A stretch of 64,000 nt of DNA from JANMJD01 sp963847945 (GCA_963847945.1 CAWKBX010000017.1:1-64000), one strand, 5' to 3'. Shown: positions 45,094 through 53,775, counted from the first letter of the stretch. Numbers and translations are program-made. The notes: generated by a model from the letters alone, not told the origin.

Positions 45094-45926
45094 GCACGTC
45101 ATCGGCAATGGGCGGCAGCACGCCGCGTCGCCCGGTCGGTGGAGACATCCGGCTCGGGCTGGAGCGAGCACGGCTCTACTTCGCCCTCGCCCCGGTGGTC
45201 TTCTGGGCGTTGATCATCACGGCCGTACTGCTCGCCTGCATCGTCCTCGTCGGTGGTCTGCTCGGCCTGGCGCTCATCGTCGGTGTGCTGACCCTTGTCG
45301 GCATCGAATGGCGTCGCTGGGTTCGCCTGGTCGGCGCGGTCGTCTGGCGTCTCGAATGGCGATGGGCCGCCCGATCATCCGGTTTGGCGATGATCACCGA
45401 GAAGGACATCGACATTCGGCATGACCCTGGCGACGAACACGTCGAGGCTGTACCGGCGTTGGTGAATCTCCATGTCGGCCGTACGGGCTCACGGCGCTAC
45501 GAGGTTCGCCCGCTACCAGGGCAACAACTCGCCGACTTCGAGAAGGCCGCCAACATCCTGGCGTTGCGTTGGCGGTGCGAGACGGTCACCATCGAACGGG
45601 CAACCGGTTCGTTTGGCCGCGGCCGTGTCGTGCTCACCTCGATTCCTGGCGGGGCAATCGACCGTCAATTCACGCTTGACGGGGCTTCCCGTGACCATGC
45701 CCGAGCATTGCGGCTGGCTGATTTCTTGCGATACACCAGTCTCGTCGATCATCGCCAGCACGCCCGGCCGTCACCGTTGGCAGGTGTTCCGGTCGGGCAG
45801 CGTGTCGTAGCTCGTGCGCTTCGGTCGGCTGCGAATCCTCGTGCGGCACGGCTGATTTGGCCGGTCAACATCGGCTGTCTCGTCGGCATCGTCTTGTGCG
45901 TTCGCTACCTGGCTGGTGTGCTGTGA
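45090..45926 (+). CDS. Membrane protein encoded upstream of the FtsK/TraB-like translocase
   Basis: The 278-residue protein has two adjacent membrane helices at about 35-80 (LYFALAPVVFWALIITAVLLA and a Gly/Leu/Val-rich second) and another at the C-terminus (IWPVNIGCLVGIVLCVRYLA). The position directly before the translocase and the overlap (GTGA at 45923) suggest a transfer-associated or spread (Spd)-type protein. The N-terminal helices may supply the membrane anchor that the short translocase lacks. Confidence 0.5.
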   Translation: MSTSSAMGGSTPRRPVGGDIRLGLERARLYFALAPVVFWALIITAVLLACIVLVGGLLGLALIVGVLTLVGIEWRRWVRLVGAVVWRLEWRWAARSSGLAMITEKDIDIRHDPGDEHVEAVPALVNLHVGRTGSRRYEVRPLPGQQLADFEKAANILALRWRCETVTIERATGSFGRGRVVLTSIPGGAIDRQFTLDGASRDHARALRLADFLRYTSLVDHRQHARPSPLAGVPVGQRVVARALRSAANPRAARLIWPVNIGCLVGIVLCVRYLAGVL

Positions 45927-46822
45927 TCGGCCTTCGCCGTCGCCCCGCATTGGCCGCTGGGTGGTCCGTGGGTCGCCTCGCCACGGGTGAACCGCTGATC
46001 ATCGCGACCGGCTTGCATTTGCTCGTAGGAGGGCTCAGCGGTACCGGCAAGAGTTCGCTTCTCCGCTGCGTCCTCGCCCGTGTTTGCCGCGAGAGCGTCG
46101 CCCTGGCGCTGCTCGATCCGAAGCGTGTCGAGTTCACAGACTGGAAGCCTCGGGCCGAGATCGTTGCTGTCGAACCCGACGACATCACGAACACCTTGGC
46201 CGCGCTCGTCGGCGAGATGGGACGCCGGTACAAGGTGCTCGCCGACCTCGGCCTGAACGATTGGCACGAGAACTGTGGCCCTCGCATCGTCGTGATGGTC
46301 GACGAGTTGGCCGGGGTTGTTGCGACTGGCGATCGACGCAGTGATGAGGCGAACGTTCGCTCGATTCGACAGTTGCTCGAACGAGGTCGGGCCTGCGGAA
46401 TCCAGATCATCGCCGCCACCCAACGACCGGCCGCCGATGTCGTTCCGACCCAACTGCGCGACTTGTTTTCGACGCGCATCGCCTTCGCTACGGCGAACGA
46501 GTTGTCGTCGGAGATGGTGCTTGGCGCGTCATGGACGCAAGGTCCAGCGCACGAACTCCCGCTCGGCGAACAACACGCCGGGAAATGCTGGGTTATCGGC
46601 GAAGGTGAACGAACCCCACGACTCGCACGTGTTGCATGGCTCTCACCTGCCGACGCCCGGCTGTACGCCAGGAACTCAGCCGAGTACCGCCCCGATGGTT
46701 GGAGTCTGAACCTCGACAAGACATCGACCCCGACCACAGAGCCCGATGACGTCGAATGGCTCGCGGCCCTGCTCGGTGACCCGCCCGCCGAACTCGAGTT
46801 TTTGGTGAACCCTCCCCGGTAG
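45923..46822 (+). CDS. FtsK/SpoIIIE-type DNA translocase (TraB/Tra-like)
   Basis: The 299-residue protein has Walker A (GGLSGTGKSSLLR), LALLDPKRVEF, Walker B (IVVMVDELAGVV) and the arginine/sensor region IQIIAATQRPAADVVPTQLRD. These are the FtsK motor motifs in the TraB/TraSA class, which move dsDNA between mycelial or cell compartments during AICE conjugation. It is shorter than TraB because there is no membrane part, which may be the preceding gene. GTG at 45923 overlaps that gene's TGA. Confidence 0.8.
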   Translation: MIGLRRRPALAAGWSVGRLATGEPLIIATGLHLLVGGLSGTGKSSLLRCVLARVCRESVALALLDPKRVEFTDWKPRAEIVAVEPDDITNTLAALVGEMGRRYKVLADLGLNDWHENCGPRIVVMVDELAGVVATGDRRSDEANVRSIRQLLERGRACGIQIIAATQRPAADVVPTQLRDLFSTRIAFATANELSSEMVLGASWTQGPAHELPLGEQHAGKCWVIGEGERTPRLARVAWLSPADARLYARNSAEYRPDGWSLNLDKTSTPTTEPDDVEWLAALLGDPPAELEFLVNPPR

Positions 46823-46839
46823 AGCGTCCCGTCGACACG

Positions 46840-47232
46840 GTGCCGCCAATCGTTGCGCCAGTCGCCAGAGCGATCGGTTACGACTGGGCCTACTGGCGCG
46901 GAAACCTCGACGTGCCAACAACCCGACCGGCGGCAACCTTTCCGCCCCCTCAAGGCATGGTTCCCTCGCCGCCACCCGCATGGGCGAACCCGACACCGAC
47001 ACCCGCTCAGCCCGTTCAGATAGCCCTCGGTGGGCTCGGACTGACCGGCGACGACCACACGGTCTACGAGACGCTCAAGGCCTCTCACGGGGCACTCAGC
47101 GCCCGACATGCCTACAAGATCATCGCCGACACCCAGACGTTCAGTGTGCGCCGCACTGAGGCCGCCCTGACCCGCCTCGTCGCCACCGGCCACGCCCGCC
47201 AAATCGGCACCACCTACAAGGCCACCACGTGA
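46840..47232 (+). CDS. Winged-helix-like element protein
   Basis: The 130-residue protein is not recognised. It has a Pro-rich middle (about 30-60) and a C-terminal winged-helix-like segment (ETLKASHGALSARHAYKIIA, then ALTRLVATGHARQIG). GTG at 46840 follows the translocase by 17 bases. It could be a DNA-binding partner for Rep or Tra; the function is inference. Confidence 0.45.
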   Translation: MPPIVAPVARAIGYDWAYWRGNLDVPTTRPAATFPPPQGMVPSPPPAWANPTPTPAQPVQIALGGLGLTGDDHTVYETLKASHGALSARHAYKIIADTQTFSVRRTEAALTRLVATGHARQIGTTYKATT

Positions 47233-47369
47233 CCACCGACCAGGCGGGCGCCGGACGCCGGACGGCAGACAAGAGCCGGACGCCCCCTAGGGCGGAAGGC
47301 GGTAGCGCAGCGGTCGGACGGAAGGCGGTAGGCGGAAGCCCCTCGAACCCCTTGGTACCACTTACGAAG

Positions 47370-47560
47370 TTGACGACGAACACCACCTTCTCACCCCCTT
47401 CATACGTCTCTCTCCCGCACCTTCTTTCCTCCCCTCACCTGCATCTTTTCCTCTTCTCATCACCTCGCCGTCTGCTCACTTCCTCACCTTCGCCCGCTCA
47501 CTTCATCTCCCAACCTTTCGCCCTTCATTCGCTCGACCCCGCGATCGTTCTCTGCATCGG
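47370..47560 (+). other. Strongly pyrimidine-biased tract upstream of rep
   Basis: About 190 bases are nearly all C and T on the plus strand, with long CTTCTTTCCTCCCC-type runs and few G. An open frame of 134 codons covers it (GTG 47229 to 47633), coding mostly Ser, Pro, Leu and His. This looks like a consequence of the base bias, so I do not call a gene. The tract lies directly before the rolling-circle Rep and could be a single-strand or leader-region signal. Confidence 0.6.
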
Positions 47561-47619
47561 TTCCTCGTCGCGCTGTCGCCGCCTTCCCCGTTCCGTTGGC
47601 CGTCAAATGCGAGGCGTCG

Positions 47620-49071
47620 ATGCCCGTAACTGATCTCGTCCCTGTCCCGTCCATCGATGTTGAGGTCGAGTCCCGCTACCACTTGAGCCGTGATGAGCGG
47701 CTTCATCTTCGGAGGTTCGCTGTGAAACTGTCCAAGTCCTGCCGGGTCGCTACCTGCGGTGCGTTCGCTGCCGGGAAAGACGCCGACGGCCTGGTCACCG
47801 TTCATCGCACTGTCACGGCTGACAACGGTCCGGTCGCCGCGTTCGGGAACCTCGCCCGGTGCGGGTCCGCTCATCTCTGCCCGTGGTGCGCCGCGAAAGT
47901 GCGTGCGGAACGGTCCCGGCTGCTCGACGACCACATTTCCCCGTTCCTTGCCGCTGGCGGCCGGGCAACGTATGCGGTGTTCACGATCGCCAACGAACGT
48001 TTCGAGACGATCGAGGAAACCACCGCCGCCGTTGACCGGGTGTGGGCCAGATTCACCCGATGGGTTCGTGACCAGGGGCTACGCCAGTCGTATGGGATCG
48101 TCGGTGATGTCACCGGGTACGAGTTCACCGTACGGCTCGACGGGTCGGGTCATCCGCACATCAACGTGATCTACTTGCAACACGGCACCGAAGGCGAGTA
48201 CCGCCAATGGCAAGCCCAGGTGCTCGCCGGGTGGCATTTCGCCGCGAAGTTCTGCGGCCGCCGCACCCACATCGACCACGGGGTCAGGGTGCTCGATGTT
48301 GGCCTTGATGCCAGTGGTCGGATTCGTGAGCTTGCCGATTACGTGGCCAAGGGCGGCGAGTCATCGACCCGCTGGGGACTCACGGACGAACTGACCCGCC
48401 AGGACGCCAAACAGGCGCGCTCCGACGAAACATTCGCCCCGTTCGACCTGCTCCGCCACTTCGCCACCACCGGCGATACAGCGGCTCGGGGAGCGTGGCA
48501 AGCCTACGAACGAGCCTCGAAGGGCAAGGCGGTCGCGAAGATGTCACGTGGCCTGCTCGGCTACCTCGCCACGGTGAAGACCTCAGGCAACCTCTACGGA
48601 ACTGTTCCGGCCGAGGTCGAACCCGTCGAGACGGTCGACCAGGACGACGACCTCACCGTCGAAGAGTCGTACGTCGACGAGGCCCCCGAGCATTCGCCGG
48701 CTGTTGCCACGTTCGATCATCACGCCTGGCGATGGATACGACACCACGGATACGAAGCGGTCGTGCTCCGCATCGTCGAAGCGTGCGACGACCCAACCGA
48801 GATTGTCCCGACCCTGCGTGCGCTCGCCCGCCGTCAACGGCTCCGGGTGCAGCAGTGGCCGGAATCCGAGTTCCGGTGGTTACTGCCTCAGCCGATCCAC
48901 GAGGCTGACGAGCACAGCGGCGAGCCCGACGACTCCCGCTCGCGCAATCTGCCCATCAGCGAGGCAACCAACAGCGATGTCGACAAGCAACTGTGCAAGT
49001 CGGGCGATCGTTGGCCGGTCGTTCCCGTCGTCGGGCGCGTCGTGGGGGTCTCTCGATACACTCACTGTTGA
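47620..49071 (+). CDS. Rolling-circle replication initiator (HUH Rep, AICE type)
   Basis: The 483-residue protein has an N-terminal CPWC-type zinc motif (CGSAHLCPWCAAKVRAER) and the HUH metal motif in GSGHPHINVIYL. The catalytic tyrosine motif is ADYVAKGGESS, in the order seen in RepSA-like initiators of actinomycete plasmids and pSAM2-type elements. It nicks the double-strand origin and starts rolling-circle replication of the excised element. ATG at 47620 is the best start (MPVTDLVPVP). The C-terminus is long and acidic. The nested hairpin right after the gene may be its origin. Confidence 0.82.
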   Translation: MPVTDLVPVPSIDVEVESRYHLSRDERLHLRRFAVKLSKSCRVATCGAFAAGKDADGLVTVHRTVTADNGPVAAFGNLARCGSAHLCPWCAAKVRAERSRLLDDHISPFLAAGGRATYAVFTIANERFETIEETTAAVDRVWARFTRWVRDQGLRQSYGIVGDVTGYEFTVRLDGSGHPHINVIYLQHGTEGEYRQWQAQVLAGWHFAAKFCGRRTHIDHGVRVLDVGLDASGRIRELADYVAKGGESSTRWGLTDELTRQDAKQARSDETFAPFDLLRHFATTGDTAARGAWQAYERASKGKAVAKMSRGLLGYLATVKTSGNLYGTVPAEVEPVETVDQDDDLTVEESYVDEAPEHSPAVATFDHHAWRWIRHHGYEAVVLRIVEACDDPTEIVPTLRALARRQRLRVQQWPESEFRWLLPQPIHEADEHSGEPDDSRSRNLPISEATNSDVDKQLCKSGDRWPVVPVVGRVVGVSRYTHC

Positions 49072-49092
49072 CCTATCTCTCTGGTCGTGACC

Positions 49093-49135
49093 CCCGCCGG
49101 GCCGAGTGCGTAAACACTCGGAACTTCCCGGCGGG
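49093..49135. other. Nested inverted repeat after rep: candidate double-strand origin or terminator
   Basis: The outer stem CCCGCCGGG / CCCGGCGGG (49093-49101 with 49127-49135) encloses the inner stem CCGAGTG / CACTCGG (49102-49108 with 49115-49121), loop CGTAAA. The outer and inner stems abut on the left and are separated by AACTT on the right. It sits 22 bases after the Rep stop, on the side of rep typical for a nick site. No T-run follows, which makes a plain terminator less likely. Confidence 0.6.
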
Positions 49136-49351
49136 TGTCGTGTTGTTAAATCAATCTCTACCGGCATCGACCAGAAATGAAAACTTGCCTGGTGTCTGCG
49201 GAGGTCGCAATTAGACCTAAACATCATGGCGGCCATTGTGTTTGACCAGGCATAATCCCATTTCAGAGCACTAATTGTCGAGACTCATTATGACCATTAA
49301 CTAGCAAGTTACGATCCGATGACACTTTCGAAGCCCTCAGGCTGTTTGTGC
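49136..49351. other. AT-rich gene-free segment between rep and cargo
   Basis: This stretch is clearly lower in GC than the rest of the element, with no gene that I can support. Together with the hairpin it separates the replication genes from the oppositely transcribed cargo genes. It may be origin or leader DNA. Confidence 0.6.
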
Positions 49352-49597
49352 TTATCTAGCCTGTTTGGGGGCTCGCAACGTCCACGCGTCGTACACGCCG
49401 ACGTTGAAACCCCGGCAGAACATGGCTGCGGTGTCGTCGGCAAGCGGGTCGTCAGGGTCGAATGTGGGTGGCGGGAACCAACCGCCCCAGCTCGAAACGA
49501 CGGCTTCGATCTTGTCGGGTGACGCGAAGATCACCCACACCTCGGCCTGCTCTTGGCCTTCCCGGTACGCCTCTTGCACGCTGTCGAACTCGACCAT
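49352..49597 (-). CDS. Hypothetical small cargo protein
   Basis: The 81-residue acidic protein (MVEFDSVQEAYREGQEQAEV) is not recognised. ATG at 49597 is 1 base after the stop of the larger cargo gene (TGA-A-ATG), so the two form one unit. The position suggests a partner protein of the phage-like gene. Confidence 0.5.
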   Translation of the reverse strand: MVEFDSVQEAYREGQEQAEVWVIFASPDKIEAVVSSWGGWFPPPTFDPDDPLADDTAAMFCRGFNVGVYDAWTLRAPKQAR

Positions 49598-49598
49598 T

Positions 49599-51332
49599 TC
49601 AGGACCACCCGATCGAGCTGCACACCGCGGTCACCCGGCGGATACGGCACCCGGAGAACGTGATCACCGGGGTCATTTCCAACCCGGCCGGGGCGTCGCC
49701 CGGTGACAACTTGAACGTGTACCGGCGTTCGTTGCCTCGAACGTTCGTCGCCCCTTGCCCGGAGCTGATCGCCATTTCGCCGGTGAGTTCCGAGGATGCC
49801 GCGTGGCCGTCAAGTTCCACCACTCCGTCCATGACGATGCTGGCGGTGACTCGGGCGATCCCAGCCTCCAGGCCGGTGGTGTTCGGTTGCAACGTCGGGG
49901 CGGCGACCACCTCGACGTACAGGTGATCAATTTTGAACGGTTCATTGGCGACGTGTGAGGCCAGACGTACCGTGGTTGCCTCACCGAACGTGCCTTGAGT
50001 TGGGCGGCACTGCCACTCATGCAAGACGGCGGTCATCGTGGAGTCGACGTTGTTTTGTATCGCCAGGAACCAGGCAAACCCATCGGGACGGTGCCCGGCG
50101 GCCCGGAAATCACGGCACCACGCACCCCGAAAGAAATCGGGGGCCGGGGTGTGAGCGATCGGCACAGAGATGCGCGCCCACCTTGTCCCATCGAGCACCC
50201 ATGCAAGGCCGTCCTCAAGCCAGTCGAGCGGGGTGTTTTCCTCGGTCGAATCCCACTGGTGTCCGGTCACGTGGACGTCTCCCGCCACGGTGACGAGCGG
50301 CTGTTCGGGAAACACGTTCGATCCTTGCGCCCGGAACATCACCGGCCCGGAGCGGACCCCCTGCACCGCCGACAACCCGAACCCCGATGAGTCTGGGCCG
50401 TAATCGCCAACGGGTGAAGCCGACGATTTGATGGCTTGGCGGGCGAACACGATCCCCAAATCGGTCGTCACGGCGGCGTTGACTCGGCGGGCGGTGCGAG
50501 CCAACCCGTACGGGCCAGGCGACGGGCCGATGTCGTCGTTCACCTGCCGGATGGACACCGAGTTGAAGTCGTCGATCACCCCGTTCATCACCCACCAACC
50601 CGTTGCCTTACCAATCCACAGTTGATCCCGAACGACGACGAGGGCGCTGATCGGGTCGGCGTCACCGATCTCGTAATACTGATCGGTGGGCCACGATGCG
50701 AACTGGGTTGCGTAGTCGGCCGAGAAATAGAGCTTCGAGTTGTCGCGGGCAGCGCCGACCATGAACTGATTCCATCTGGCGAGAAGCGCGATCGGTTCGG
50801 CAACGATGGCGCTGGCCGACACCCCGGTATCAGCCCGGTAGCGGTACACGTGGCCCGCAACCCCCACGGCGGTGGGCCAGTACACCCAACCGGCGTTGCC
50901 GTACTGCACCACGATCGGGTTCCCGGTCGGTTGTTCGTTGCCGAACACTTCGCGGTCAACAGTGGATGAGGAATCGAACCCGTCCCCGAAATCGGCGCAA
51001 TGGAGCACGCCTTCGTTCGGCGAGCCGGTGAACCACGAAACCCACGCAACACACAGCGACGGGTTGGTAACGGTCGCCGGGGTTCGGGACTCAAACACGA
51101 TCGGTTGTGACCTGATTTGTGCTTCGCCTGAACCTGAGCCGCCCATCGGGAAGCTGTCGACGGTGTTCGTCCAGCGGCGATGCGGTGCCCGTCTCGTCAG
51201 CGTCCCGTCAACGGGTGACACTTGAACGTCGATGCCGGTCCACGTGTTGGCCGGTTGGTTGAGGTCGTTTGGTCCGACGAAATGCCCGCCGGAGAAGTCG
51301 TTCCACGTTCTTGAGAATTTGCCCTGAGCCAT
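49599..51332 (-). CDS. Phage-structural-like beta-rich cargo protein
   Basis: The 577-residue protein begins MAQGKFSRTWNDFSGGHFVG, then WTGIDVQVSPVDGTLTRRAP. This is the start pattern of phage virion proteins of the tail-stabilisation class (xxFSGGLxx, then a gene-wide beta-propeller-like repeat with few charged helices). The remainder is beta-rich with many aromatic residues (WVSWFTGSPNEGV, AGWVYWPTAVG). No other capsid or tail genes are adjacent, so a complete prophage is not present. I assign the fold class only tentatively. ATG at 51332 is chosen; a longer start in the open frame adds 11 residues. Confidence 0.45.
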   Translation of the reverse strand: MAQGKFSRTWNDFSGGHFVGPNDLNQPANTWTGIDVQVSPVDGTLTRRAPHRRWTNTVDSFPMGGSGSGEAQIRSQPIVFESRTPATVTNPSLCVAWVSWFTGSPNEGVLHCADFGDGFDSSSTVDREVFGNEQPTGNPIVVQYGNAGWVYWPTAVGVAGHVYRYRADTGVSASAIVAEPIALLARWNQFMVGAARDNSKLYFSADYATQFASWPTDQYYEIGDADPISALVVVRDQLWIGKATGWWVMNGVIDDFNSVSIRQVNDDIGPSPGPYGLARTARRVNAAVTTDLGIVFARQAIKSSASPVGDYGPDSSGFGLSAVQGVRSGPVMFRAQGSNVFPEQPLVTVAGDVHVTGHQWDSTEENTPLDWLEDGLAWVLDGTRWARISVPIAHTPAPDFFRGAWCRDFRAAGHRPDGFAWFLAIQNNVDSTMTAVLHEWQCRPTQGTFGEATTVRLASHVANEPFKIDHLYVEVVAAPTLQPNTTGLEAGIARVTASIVMDGVVELDGHAASSELTGEMAISSGQGATNVRGNERRYTFKLSPGDAPAGLEMTPVITFSGCRIRRVTAVCSSIGWS

Positions 51333-51415
51333 GACTGCCCTTCCGGTTGCTGTGACGCTCGTCACATTCTACGCGATGCGGTGGACAGAAGGTGCCGAAA
51401 CGAGGCGTGTTCGGG

Positions 51416-52042
51416 TCAAAGCTGATCGGCGAGCGCCTGGCGTTTCGTCTCGTACTCGTCGTCGGTCAGGATTCCATCGGCGTGCAGCGCCTTCAGTTGG
51501 CGAAGAGACTCGGCGATGCGGGTACGGGCAGCGTCTGGTGATACGACCCCAGGGGACGGAACTGCTATCGACGCCTCGCTATCACCACCGGGTGGTTCCC
51601 ACGCGCCGATGGTCACGGGCGTTGCCATTGTGGTTGCGCCTTTCGATCTGGTCCATATCAACACGGCTCCGGCGAGCACGGCGGCAGCGAGCGTCAAGGC
51701 GATCAGGCTCGTGGTGATCGTCTCCCGCTCGTAAGTCGTTCGGGGAGGTCTCGCTGGCGGTCCGCAGTAGACGCAGGCCCCGAATGTCGGCGGTGGCTCA
51801 CCCCTGGCGGCAGCGGCGGCGCACCTCGCTTCAGTCATTCTGCTGTCACCGTAGGGTGTGTCGGTCGTGTTCGGATCACAGACAAGGCGGCCTTGGCGAC
51901 TCGGGACGGCGTCTCGCCCGGCGAAGTGGTGCGCGGATCGGACGGCGTACACACCGATGCCGATGAGACCGGCGACGTACAGCACGACGATGGTCGACAC
52001 AAGCTTGCGTCGGGTGTTTGTTGGGGTTGCCGTGCTGGCCAT
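51416..52042 (-). CDS. Membrane protein with C-terminal SHOCT domain
   Basis: The 208-residue protein has one helix at about 15-35 (LVSTIVVLYVAGLIGIGVYAV), an extracytoplasmic loop with four cysteines (CDPNT, ARCAAA, GACVYCG) and a second helix at about 105-130. A C-terminal SHOCT domain (LRQLKALHADGILTDDEYET) completes it. SHOCT is a short oligomerisation domain. ATG at 52042 is the start. It precedes the phage-like gene in the same direction with an 83-base gap. Confidence 0.65.
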   Translation of the reverse strand: MASTATPTNTRRKLVSTIVVLYVAGLIGIGVYAVRSAHHFAGRDAVPSRQGRLVCDPNTTDTPYGDSRMTEARCAAAAARGEPPPTFGACVYCGPPARPPRTTYERETITTSLIALTLAAAVLAGAVLIWTRSKGATTMATPVTIGAWEPPGGDSEASIAVPSPGVVSPDAARTRIAESLRQLKALHADGILTDDEYETKRQALADQL

Positions 52043-52193
52043 GTGGTTGAAACGCCTCCCGAAGCCCGGCCGACTCCACCCGACTGGCTTCAAGCATTCT
52101 CTCACGAGGCCGGTGATGCTCGTTCGCAGTCGCTCAGCGGGCTCGAAAGTCGGGCGTCATCACCGGGGCGTGGACCTACCATCCGAATGGCGA

Positions 52194-52213
52194 TGTGTCC
52201 GTTCTGTGTCCTC
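52194..52213. repeat. Candidate integrase arm-type site, right copy
   Basis: This is an exact copy of the 20-mer at 38530-38549 (two TGTGTCC heptamers 4 bases apart), 46 bases inside the right attachment repeat. The rest of 52043-52258 has no gene I can support. Confidence 0.6.
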
Positions 52214-52254
52214 GGCGTGTCTCGATGATCTTGAGTCGGAGCGGTTTCACCTGG

Positions 52255-53775
52255 TCAGAGGTTCGGTGGAAGAAGCCGGTTCACGTTCTCGAAGAAGAAG
52301 TACAGCACCACGACAAATGGGCCAATGCCGACGAGCGCGCCCACCCAGTTGCGGCGGACTTTCTTTGAGAGCCGCCAGGCGGCCAGGGCGATCAGCGTCA
52401 GCCCCATGCCCCAGAGCGCGATCTGCGGCCACGCATTGGGGTCGCTGAACCAACCGGCCGACAATGCCTCGACCGATTCGTCGAAGCCCTCGCTGATCCC
52501 GTCGACCGGGTCGACCTCGCCGTTGGGGTCGGTTGTCGGGCTCTCAGCCGGGTCGGCGATGGTGTCATTCGGAACGAGGCCGTCGACGGCGGTGGCTTCA
52601 GGGTCGGCATCTTCGCCGGGCAGCGGTTCGATCGGTGCGGGCTGCAGGGACGCAACGGCTGGGTCGAGATAGTTGGTGGTCGGCGCGCCGAGCGGGCTTG
52701 ACGCGGCCTCGTCGAGATCGGCGGTGACGACGATGCGTTCCCTGGTCGAGAACTTGGGGTTGCACGAGGTCAGCGTCAACATCTTCTTGTCAGGCTGATT
52801 GGCGACGACCTGCCCATCGGAGGGCTTGACGATCTGCTGGCCGGTCATTCGATAGACGTAGCGTCCCTGCAACGTCGTGATAATGATCTCATCGCCGATC
52901 TGAACTCGGTCGATGTTGATGAACGGCTGGCCGTGAGTGGTGCGGTGGCCGGCGAGCGCGGCGTTCCCCGGCTGGCCGGGCATCGGTGAACTGGGGAAGT
53001 GCCCAATGCCCTTCTTGAGGTCGTTGGTACGGACCCCGGCGACGATCACTTCGTTCACCTTGATCGAGGGGATTTCGATGTAGGCAATGGCCGTACCGAG
53101 CTCGATCGGCGGCAGCGCCGCGGCGACCGTCGGGGTCGCGGCGACGGTCGTCTCTGCGACGGCCGGAGTGGCGATGGCCCCCGCGACGCTGGTCTCGGGC
53201 GTCGACGTATCAGGCAGGGCCGCGACCATCGTGGCGATGCTGGCCGACGGGGGCGCGGGAGCCTGGGCGAGCAAGGCGTCGAAGTCGCGGCGCAGATCGT
53301 TCTGGTGCTGGTTGTACTGGATGCCCGTACCCCACAGCTGATACGCGACGAACGCGAAGATCAGCAGGCCGAGCGAGATGAGAATACGCCCGAGGCCCCC
53401 GACGTACCACCGCCAGTCGCGGGGGTACCTGACCGGGGCCGCACGTTCCATCCAGACCGGCGGTGCGTCGTCGCGGGCCGTGTTCCGAGCCTGGGCCGCC
53501 TTGGTGCGTTGGCGGCGAGAGGGCGGTTTGACGGCAGGCGACGGGGCCGGGCTCGACGACGTGGCGGTGGTCGACACGGGCTTCGGCGGCGCAACAGGAA
53601 TGGAACGCGACATTCCGCTCGGCGGTGTGAGTTCAACCGGCGGGCCAACCGGTGGCACCGCGAAAGGGATTCCACTGTTCTCAGCGCCGTTCACGGCGGC
53701 CCAGGATACGGGGACAGGACCGTTCGGTGGCCGCGGGGTGATCAAATCGCCTACGGTCGCGAGCGGCCATGACAC
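52255..53775 (-). CDS. Class E-type sortase with C-terminal membrane helices; target of the element
   Basis: The protein has up to 506 residues with a Pro/Ser/Thr-rich cytoplasmic N-terminus and a membrane helix at about 130-150. The sortase domain has YIEIPSIKVNEVIVAGV, the catalytic His in LAGHRTTHGQPF, Cys in MLTLTSCNPKFS and Arg in TRERIVV. An acidic linker and two more helices near the C-terminus follow (IALWGMGLTLIALAAW and GIGPFVVVLYFFF). Such enzymes attach proteins to peptidoglycan. GTG at 53775 overlaps ccmA divergently by 7 bases, so a later start is quite possible. The stop lies beside the attachment repeat. Confidence 0.85.
   Translation of the reverse strand: MSWPLATVGDLITPRPPNGPVPVSWAAVNGAENSGIPFAVPPVGPPVELTPPSGMSRSIPVAPPKPVSTTATSSSPAPSPAVKPPSRRQRTKAAQARNTARDDAPPVWMERAAPVRYPRDWRWYVGGLGRILISLGLLIFAFVAYQLWGTGIQYNQHQNDLRRDFDALLAQAPAPPSASIATMVAALPDTSTPETSVAGAIATPAVAETTVAATPTVAAALPPIELGTAIAYIEIPSIKVNEVIVAGVRTNDLKKGIGHFPSSPMPGQPGNAALAGHRTTHGQPFINIDRVQIGDEIIITTLQGRYVYRMTGQQIVKPSDGQVVANQPDKKMLTLTSCNPKFSTRERIVVTADLDEAASSPLGAPTTNYLDPAVASLQPAPIEPLPGEDADPEATAVDGLVPNDTIADPAESPTTDPNGEVDPVDGISEGFDESVEALSAGWFSDPNAWPQIALWGMGLTLIALAAWRLSKKVRRNWVGALVGIGPFVVVLYFFFENVNRLLPPNL
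52259..52301. other. attR: right 43-bp direct repeat in the sortase 3' end
   Basis: It matches 38385-38427 with one difference at 52285. On the minus strand it codes the last 15 residues of the sortase. The TGA stop (52255-52257) lies just outside it in element DNA, so integration keeps the coding sequence and supplies the stop. Confidence 0.88.

Larger units (their letters stand above)
38385..52301. mobile_element. AICE-type integrative element (about 13.9 kb) in the sortase 3' end
   Basis: The unit is bounded by 43-bp direct repeats. Int lies inside the left end, an AlpA/Xis-like gene follows, then a RepA-like ATPase, a DnaA-box region, an ATGA-coupled transfer operon with an FtsK/TraB-like translocase, and a HUH rolling-circle Rep. 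This combination (Int, Xis, Rep, FtsK-type Tra) is the definition of actinomycete integrative and conjugative elements such as pSAM2. No type IV secretion genes are present, consistent with dsDNA translocation. The cargo at 49352-52042 is unusual. Confidence 0.85.

Noticed and set aside
47229..47633. A 134-codon open frame before rep
   Set aside because: It is dominated by Ser, Pro, Leu and His from a pyrimidine-biased tract, so it is probably not a gene, although the GTGA overlap at 47229 leaves some doubt.
49352..52042. Integrated prophage
   Set aside because: Only one virion-like gene is present; no terminase, portal, capsid or lysis genes.
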